DNA of 10,289 bases. It comes from Desulfobacca acetoxidans (GTDB taxonomy: Bacteria > Desulfobacterota > Desulfobaccia > Desulfobaccales > 0-14-0-80-60-11). Below the pieces are notes generated by a model, which did not search any database, had not been told where the DNA came from, and saw only the letters and a program-made list of their open reading frames with translations. The position numbers and the translations under genes were made by a program. The stretch's first letter is position 1. Each line of letters begins with the position of its first letter. Location: positions 1 to 10,289 of the forward strand of contig DYJG01000048.1 in the NCBI GenBank assembly GCA_020723225.1, read 5' to 3'. Positions 6,030-10,289 of this stretch are shown here, in pieces.

Positions 6030-7130
6030 TCACATTTCCGGCATGACCCGGCCATCCAAGAGCCGGACCAAGTCATCTTCCCCGGGACTCCAACCCCAGG
6101 CCGCCTGCCAGACCCGGGGACTCTCCATGCAGAGGTAGACGAAGGCCCCGGGCAGGGCCTCTCCCAGCCAGCCCCGCATGCGGGCATACATCTCTATGCG
6201 CAGGTCCTTAAAATAACGAAGTTTGCCGTCCGGAGCCCGTACCATTTCAAACGCGGCGATGCGGCTTAGGGGGAAGCGCCGGTGTAGCAACTGCCGCATG
6301 GGCGGCAGAAAACGCAGACCCCCCAAACTGATCCAGGCCACGGCCCCTGGGGGCACGGCCGCGCCCAGCCGCTCCACCGTTCGTCGATAAGCATCTTCCC
6401 ACCCGGGAAAATAGATGAGGGGATCAAAATGGAAGGCCAGCCGGAAACCCGCGGCCGCAGCCCGGGCCGCGGCCTTCAGACGGGCTTCCAGAGGAGCAGT
6501 GCCCCGTTCTTCGGAACGGATGATTTCCGGGGGATTGAGGGACCAGGCAAAGATCACCTGGGGATTGGGGCCAAAGGAAAGCAAAGGCTCCAGGCGGCTC
6601 CACTTGCTTTTAATCTCCAGCACGGCCCGGGGCCGGGAGGCAAAGAAAGGAAGCAGCCGGGCGTTGAGTCCGGTAAGTTCATCAAGGGCCAGGCTGTCCC
6701 CGAACTCCCCGGTTCCCAGGCGCCAGACCTTTTCCGGATCCGCGGCCAGGCGTGAGTCAACCTCCGCCAGCAAGTCCTCGACATTCACAAACAGGGTGAT
6801 GGCGGGAATATTCAGATAACCCTGGAGCACGCAGTAGGTGCAATCCAAGGGGCAGTTCAGGCCCACCTGCAAAACCTGGTAGCCGCAGCAGACGTAGTCC
6901 TTGGTCCCCGGACAGGGCCGCCAGAACGGGCCTTTTTGGACGGCCAGCAGCAGGGTGGATTTGGCCTCCTCCACGAGCGCGGGCGGCATGCCTTCCCGGG
7001 GCCGGAGCGCGTCCCGGTGGGGGATGACCTCCAAGGGGACCCCGGGGAGCCGCGCCAGGACGCGGCGGGTCAGGTCGTAATCAGCGGCCCCGGCTTCCAG
7101 AAAGATGCGTTTGATGCGGTTAGTAGTCAT
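6030..7130 (-). CDS. Spore-photoproduct-lyase-like radical SAM protein
   Basis: Radical S-adenosylmethionine enzyme of the SplB-like branch. The 366-residue protein has the cluster-binding CxxxCxxC motif at C93, C97 and C100 within NCPLDCTYCVLQGYLN, the CxYCxLQ form typical of spore photoproduct lyase and its relatives. Also in keeping with the family are WRLGTGEFGDSL (about 140-151), ending in the residues that face the active site, and AGFRLAFHFDPLIYFPGWED in the second half. Three more cysteines precede the motif (C73, C81, C82, in RPCPGTKDYVCCGY). At the place where Bacillus SplB has its hydrogen-donating Cys141, my from-memory alignment puts E145 or a neighbour, not Cys. No sporulation gene is nearby, so a repair role on spore photoproduct is not implied; the substrate is unknown. 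The start at 7130 has no good ribosome-binding site. CACAGAG elements flank the gene on both sides. Confidence 0.88.
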   Translation of the reverse strand: MTTNRIKRIFLEAGAADYDLTRRVLARLPGVPLEVIPHRDALRPREGMPPALVEEAKSTLLLAVQKGPFWRPCPGTKDYVCCGYQVLQVGLNCPLDCTYCVLQGYLNIPAITLFVNVEDLLAEVDSRLAADPEKVWRLGTGEFGDSLALDELTGLNARLLPFFASRPRAVLEIKSKWSRLEPLLSFGPNPQVIFAWSLNPPEIIRSEERGTAPLEARLKAAARAAAAGFRLAFHFDPLIYFPGWEDAYRRTVERLGAAVPPGAVAWISLGGLRFLPPMRQLLHRRFPLSRIAAFEMVRAPDGKLRYFKDLRIEMYARMRGWLGEALPGAFVYLCMESPRVWQAAWGWSPGEDDLVRLLDGRVMPEM

Positions 7131-7143
7131 ACAAGAAAGACTT

Positions 7144-7264
7144 CACCACAGAGACACAGAGGACACAGAGATTCACAGAGATAAATAATTTTGGTTTGGC
7201 GCCAAGCGCCAAACCAAAAATCTTTTCCTCTGTGTAACTCTGTGCTCTCTGTGTCTCTGTGGTG
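7144..7264. repeat. CACAGAG palindromic element, copy 2
   Basis: Same design as the copy at 5895: arms of four CACAGAG units, spaced 8, 9 and 10 bp. The centre is TTTTGGTTTGGCGC (7189-7202) and its complement (7206-7219) around CAA. Relative to copy 1, changes in one arm are matched in the other (the first spacer is A/T here and G/C there). It sits between the radical SAM start codon (7130) and the phosphatase stop (7279), so it lies in the 5' region of one minus-strand gene and the 3' region of the other. Confidence 0.92.
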
Positions 7265-7278
7265 AATCTTTTTCTTTT

Positions 7279-7914
7279 TCAAAAATCCACGTACGCTCCC
7301 CGTTTCATGCTGCGGAGGTGGCAGTTGTCGTTGACCGACATGATGTGCCAGGTGTCCCCCACCAGGTGGAAGCGGTTGATGGCCGTGGTATCCTGGCCGA
7401 TGCGCCAGAAGTGGGAATTATCCAGGCCGATGAAGCGGGCGATGAGGACTTTGTTCACCGCCCGGTGGGCCGCAAGCAGCACCGTCTGCCCGGGATGGCG
7501 CTTAACCGCCTCCTCCACCGCGGCCCAGGCCCGCAGTTCCACCTCTTGAAGGGTCTCCCCCCGGGGGAAGCGCACCGTGTGGGGCGCGGTCTCCCATTGG
7601 CGGTAGAGGTCGCCGTAGACCTTCTTTACCTCGGTCAAAGGCAGGCCCTGCCACTCCCCGTAATTGATGTCCCCCAGGCCCGGCAGATCCTGCGCCTGGA
7701 GTCGATGATGGCGGCAGATAGCAGCCGCGGTATCCCGGGCCCGGGATAAGGGGGAGCTGTAAGCCGCGTGGATGGCCTCCTTTTGCAGCCACTCCCCGGC
7801 CATTTCTGCTTCCTCACGGCCGGTGTCGTTTAACGGGATATCCACCGTGCCCCGGAAGATTTTGTCTTTGTTCCACGGGGTTTCGCCGTGGCGTACGAGG
7901 ATAATTTTGGTCAT
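7279..7914 (-). CDS. Histidine phosphatase family protein (phosphoglycerate mutase-like, CobC/GpmB type)
   Basis: Phosphatase or mutase that acts through a phosphohistidine intermediate. The 211-residue protein carries the RHGET motif with nucleophile H9 next to R8, the SPLSRARDTA motif with R58, the LGDINYGEWQG stretch (80-90) in the position of the catalytic acid region, and the second histidine H150 in LLAAHRAVNKVL. The usual SHG around the second histidine reads AHR here, and D82 occupies the place commonly held by Glu. Length and layout match alpha-ribazole phosphatase (CobC) and other small-substrate phosphatases better than glycolytic phosphoglycerate mutase. No cobalamin gene is nearby, so the substrate is open. 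Start: ATG at 7914 with GGAGG 6 nt before it. The gene is followed by a CACAGAG element rather than a classical terminator. Confidence 0.92.
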   Translation of the reverse strand: MTKIILVRHGETPWNKDKIFRGTVDIPLNDTGREEAEMAGEWLQKEAIHAAYSSPLSRARDTAAAICRHHRLQAQDLPGLGDINYGEWQGLPLTEVKKVYGDLYRQWETAPHTVRFPRGETLQEVELRAWAAVEEAVKRHPGQTVLLAAHRAVNKVLIARFIGLDNSHFWRIGQDTTAINRFHLVGDTWHIMSVNDNCHLRSMKRGAYVDF

Positions 7915-7945
7915 GGTTTTCCTCCGAAACGGAAAAATTCATCTT

Positions 7946-7975
7946 GTCATAGCGGCCCGGGTCAGATCAGGACAA
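7946..7975 (-). promoter_or_regulatory. Possible sigma-70 promoter of the histidine phosphatase gene
   Basis: On the minus strand TTGTCC (7970-7975) and TATGAC (7946-7951) are separated by 18 bp; each matches four of six consensus bases. The position, about 32 bp before the ATG at 7914, is suitable. The match is weak and could be chance. Confidence 0.3.
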
Positions 7976-8170
7976 ATTCCCTACCAGGTTAGTCTACCAT
8001 AAACCCATAAGTTTTTGTTATTATGGACGGGTATTGAGGGTGAAGAGAGAGATTGTTGGGGCAAACATGGAAAAAATCCTGGTATTCATGACCTGTCGCT
8101 AATTAATACTGTTCGTTGGTTCTTCTCTTTACCAAACATTAACCTGACACTTCTGCTAAAGCCCTTCTTT
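7976..8170. other. Intergenic stretch between divergent phosphatase and glycosyltransferase genes
   Basis: The gene-free region 7915-8359 is 445 bp. Apart from the possible promoter and the repeat at 8171-8318, I see no feature I can support in it. A 61-codon open frame at 8015-8200 has no ribosome-binding site, no recognisable domain and ends inside the repeat, so I do not call it a gene. Confidence 0.5.
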
Positions 8171-8318
8171 TGTCATTCTGAACGGAGCGAAGCGGAGTGA
8201 AGAATCCGGCTTTTTGGCGTCCATAATTTTCAATCTGCTTGTAATCACCGGCGCCGCCGGAAAAAGCCCTGCTGCCAAAAACGAGATTCTTCGGTCGCTC
8301 CGCTCCCTCAGAATGACA
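8171..8318. repeat. TGTCATTCTGA inverted-repeat element (MITE-like)
   Basis: Termini are TGTCATTCTGA (8171-8181) and its exact complement TCAGAATGACA (8308-8318). Inside each, a GGAGCG-rich segment leads to GAAGAATC on the left and GATTCTTC on the right, giving arms of 36 and 34 bp that are imperfectly paired. The ~78-bp interior has a further inverted pair, GGCTTTTTGGC near 8208 facing AAAAAGCC (8261-8268) and GCCAAAAA from 8274. It encodes nothing and ends 41 bp before the glycosyltransferase start. This is a familiar dispersed repeat type in environmental bacterial genomes (from memory). Confidence 0.85.
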
Positions 8319-8359
8319 GGGAGGGAGACTTTCGCAGAGGTCTCAGCCCAGAGGTCTGA

Positions 8360-9529
8360 ATGGAAGGTTTTATAGTAGGAGCCATGGCCGCGGTCCTGCT
8401 GCTGATAGGGATTCTGCTTATGGTCGGGAGCCGGGCCCTGGACCGGGCAAAATCCGGACTCAACCCGGATCATCCCGGCCCCTGGCCCGCTGCGGCCATC
8501 ATCGTGCCGGTGGCCGGGGCCGCGGCTAATCTCGCGGCCAACCTGCGTTCGCTGCTTTCCCAGGATTATCCGGATTACCAGGTAATTTTTGTGACTCGAG
8601 ACCTGGAAGATCCGGCCACCCAGGTAATCGCCGCCCTGATTCCGGAGCATCCCGGCTCCCGGCTGATCCTGAGCGGCCCCGCGGCGCATTGCGGCCAGAA
8701 GAACCACAACCTGTTGGCCGGAGTGCAGGCTGCAGGGGAGGCCCCGGAAATTCTGGTTTTTTGCGACAGCACCCGCCTGGCCCCGGCCAACTGGCTCAAA
8801 GGCCTGGTGCTGCCCCTGGTTAAGGGGGAGGCCCCGGTGGTGAGCGGCTACTACCACGTCATACCTCAAGATGGGGGCCTCGCGGCCTGGGGCCGGGCCG
8901 TGACCGCGCTCTTCTTATTTCTTACCAAAGGCATTTCCCGGCTCAACCAACCCTGGGGCGGGGGCACGGCCATCAGGCGGCGGCTCTTCGAGGACCTGCG
9001 GGTGCAGGACCTTTGGGCCACGAACGTGGTGGACGACGTCTCCCTGGCGATGCTGCTCCAGGAAAAGGGCCTGCGGGTGGGCCTGGCCGCGGGCGAGAGC
9101 CTCATTACTCCCATATCCGGAGATACCTGGGCCACCTGGAGCGACTGGGCCGTCCGCCAGTGGATCTACCTGAAGTTTTGCCTGCCCGGGTCCTGGCTGG
9201 CTTTGGGTCTATTTTTTTATCTGCTGGCGGGATTGGTGCTCCGGGCCGGGGTGCGGATCATTATCGCTTCCCTGGGTTCCGCGCCGCTTTCCGCCTGGCC
9301 CGAGGCCGCGTTTCTGGGGGCCCTCACCGGCATGGCCATCTACCTGAAAGACCTGCATCCCCAACCCCCGCGGCTCGGCACCTGGCTGCCCGCGTTTTAC
9401 GCGGCCATCTTCATGGGCGCGTGGTGCCACCTCCTGAACTGGCCCATGCGGTACATTCACTGGCGGGGGATTTTCTACCGCGTGGGGTGGAAGGGTAGGG
9501 TATTGGGGATCAGAAAAAAAAATACTTAA
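8360..9529 (+). CDS. Membrane glycosyltransferase, family 2/21 (ceramide glucosyltransferase or HpnI-like)
   Basis: Processive-type GT-A enzyme anchored in the inner membrane, expected to move a sugar from a nucleotide-sugar donor to a lipid acceptor. In 389 residues: N-terminal membrane helix (about 5-24); the IIVPVAG start of the GT domain (47-53); GQKNHNL (112-118); FCDST with D136 as a donor/metal-binding aspartate; WGGGTAIRR (199-207); VVDDVSLA with D225/D226; DWAVRQW (262-268) in the place of the (Q/R)xxRW motif; and three C-terminal membrane helices (about 276-300, 314-329, 343-361). This order is that of GT21 ceramide glucosyltransferases and of hopanoid protein HpnI. The ATG at 8360 has GAGG 5 nt before it. 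No other hopanoid or sphingolipid gene is visible, so the acceptor is uncertain. Its stop codon lies in the terminal bases of the adjoining CACAGAG element. Confidence 0.9.
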   Translation: MEGFIVGAMAAVLLLIGILLMVGSRALDRAKSGLNPDHPGPWPAAAIIVPVAGAAANLAANLRSLLSQDYPDYQVIFVTRDLEDPATQVIAALIPEHPGSRLILSGPAAHCGQKNHNLLAGVQAAGEAPEILVFCDSTRLAPANWLKGLVLPLVKGEAPVVSGYYHVIPQDGGLAAWGRAVTALFLFLTKGISRLNQPWGGGTAIRRRLFEDLRVQDLWATNVVDDVSLAMLLQEKGLRVGLAAGESLITPISGDTWATWSDWAVRQWIYLKFCLPGSWLALGLFFYLLAGLVLRAGVRIIIASLGSAPLSAWPEAAFLGALTGMAIYLKDLHPQPPRLGTWLPAFYAAIFMGAWCHLLNWPMRYIHWRGIFYRVGWKGRVLGIRKKNT

Positions 9530-9650
9530 CCACAGAGACACAGAGGACACAGAGGTTTCACAGAGGAAAAGATTTTTTGTTTGGCGCAATGCGCCAAACA
9601 AAAATTATTATCTCTGTGTAACTCTGTGCTCTCTGTGTCTCTGTGGTTAA
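9526..9650. repeat. CACAGAG palindromic element, copy 3
   Basis: Third copy of the family. The ends here are TTAACCACAG and CTGTGGTTAA, replacing CACCACAG/CTGTGGTG of the others, again changed on both arms together. The centre is TTTTTGTTTGGCGC (9574-9587) and its complement (9591-9604) around AAT. CACAGAG spacings are 8, 9 and 11 on the left arm and 8, 9 and 10 on the right. It fills the whole gap between two converging genes: its first bases hold the glycosyltransferase stop, and its last base adjoins the flippase stop. Confidence 0.92.
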
Positions 9651-10289
9651 TCATTTTTCTTTCCACCAGCGCCAGGACAGGGCGAAGAAGGGGACCAGGG
9701 CCAGGAGTTCGGCCAGGTTCCGGGGGAGCAGCGATTTGGTGAGGAAATAGGCCAGGAGGCCGGCCAGCGCGGCTCCGATCAATTGCAGAAAGGGTTTCCG
9801 GGGGATCAGGGTCAACTTTATTTGGCAATAGGAGACGGTCATGGAGGTCACCGCCACCTTGGTGATGACAATGGAGAGGGCCGCGCCCAGGAGCGGCTGC
9901 CAGGGGACCAGCAGCCCGCAGGCCAGGAGGTTGATCCCCAGGCCGCTTAAGTAAAAGACCAGCAGCAGCTTCTCCCGATGCATGCTGACCATCAACAGGG
10001 CCGCGAGGTTGTGGAGAAAGCCGCAGATGATGGTGGCCACCAGGATTTTTTGGAGCCAGACCGCGTCCTGGTAGTGCGTGCCGTAGATCAGCATAATCAG
10101 GCGGTCGCTTTCCACGGCGAGCCCGAACATCAAGGGCAGGGCCGCGGCCAGGAGCCAGCTTGCGGTTTTCTGCGCCAGGCTGGAGACCTGGGCAATATCT
10201 TTATCTTCCTTCCAGAGCTTCACGAACACGGGGAAGAGGACGCTTTGCAGCAGCAGGCCGGACACCACCCCGGAGACGCCGTCCACGGT
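9651..10289 (-). CDS. Polysaccharide (O-antigen/Wzx-type) flippase, partial (N-terminus off the right edge)
   Basis: C-terminal 212 residues of an inner-membrane flippase of the MOP superfamily (Polysacc_synt/Wzx type), which turns lipid-linked oligosaccharides across the membrane for capsule, O-antigen or exopolysaccharide assembly. The frame is open to the right edge; the GTG at 10286 is not taken as the start because the protein begins mid-domain. Visible: hydrophobic helices repeated through the length, and the family-typical stretch LPLMFGLAVESDRLIMLIYG followed by a polar loop (HYQDAVWLQKI), which opens the C-terminal Polysacc_synt_C part. The protein ends in a basic WRWWKEK tail. It converges on the glycosyltransferase gene with only the CACAGAG element between. 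A role together with that enzyme is possible but not shown. MurJ (lipid II flippase) is the main alternative, judged less likely. Confidence 0.85.
   Translation of the reverse strand, partial: TVDGVSGVVSGLLLQSVLFPVFVKLWKEDKDIAQVSSLAQKTASWLLAAALPLMFGLAVESDRLIMLIYGTHYQDAVWLQKILVATIICGFLHNLAALLMVSMHREKLLLVFYLSGLGINLLACGLLVPWQPLLGAALSIVITKVAVTSMTVSYCQIKLTLIPRKPFLQLIGAALAGLLAYFLTKSLLPRNLAELLALVPFFALSWRWWKEK

Noticed and set aside
8015..8200. 61-codon open frame before the glycosyltransferase
   Set aside because: No ATG start or ribosome-binding site, no domain, and its end (HSERSEAE) is translated repeat.
8156..8869. 237-codon minus-strand open frame across the TGTCATTCTGA repeat and the glycosyltransferase
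   Set aside because: Antisense to a clear glycosyltransferase; composition is not protein-like.

Overview
The window looks like a stretch of chromosome from a GC-rich, flagellated Gram-negative bacterium. The gene content (an MacB/FtsX-type exporter, a flagellin, a spore-photoproduct-lyase-like radical SAM protein and a ceramide/hopanoid-type glycosyltransferase), together with many short palindromic and heptameric repeats, fits Desulfobacterota (former Deltaproteobacteria) best. That placement is an inference; no rRNA or other phylogenetic marker is present. I see no tRNA, rRNA, CRISPR array, transposase or phage gene.

Layout, left to right. A minus-strand ABC exporter pair comes first: the ATPase (2297-2962), then the FtsX-type permease, which starts at 2126 and runs off the left edge. 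The permease frame stays open through two different palindromic repeats at its visible C-terminal end. Three heptamer repeat families lie between and upstream of these two genes. Next, on the plus strand, are an orphan E1-like (ThiF/MoeB/HesA) adenylyltransferase (3341-4090), an AT-richer leader of almost 500 bp, a short flagellin (4578-5459) and a 99-residue MerR-type DNA-binding protein (5502-5801), followed by a hairpin terminator. On the minus strand follow an SPL-like radical SAM protein (6030-7130) and a histidine phosphatase (7279-7914). A plus-strand GT2/GT21 glycosyltransferase (8360-9529) converges on a polysaccharide flippase (9651 to the right edge, minus strand).

The genes do not form one pathway. 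Supported units are the exporter ATPase/permease pair and the probable flagellin-merR transcription unit. The glycosyltransferase and flippase could both serve envelope glycolipid or polysaccharide assembly, but they are convergent and so not an operon.

The most striking content is non-coding. At least seven unrelated repeat families occur in 10 kb. There are three copies of a ~120-bp CACAGAG palindrome whose arms and core stem change in a compensatory way. Three different tandem arrays keep an exact 7-bp register. Two palindromes are read through in frame inside the permease gene. I see no convincing new defence or enzymatic system; the repeat biology is what deserves follow-up.
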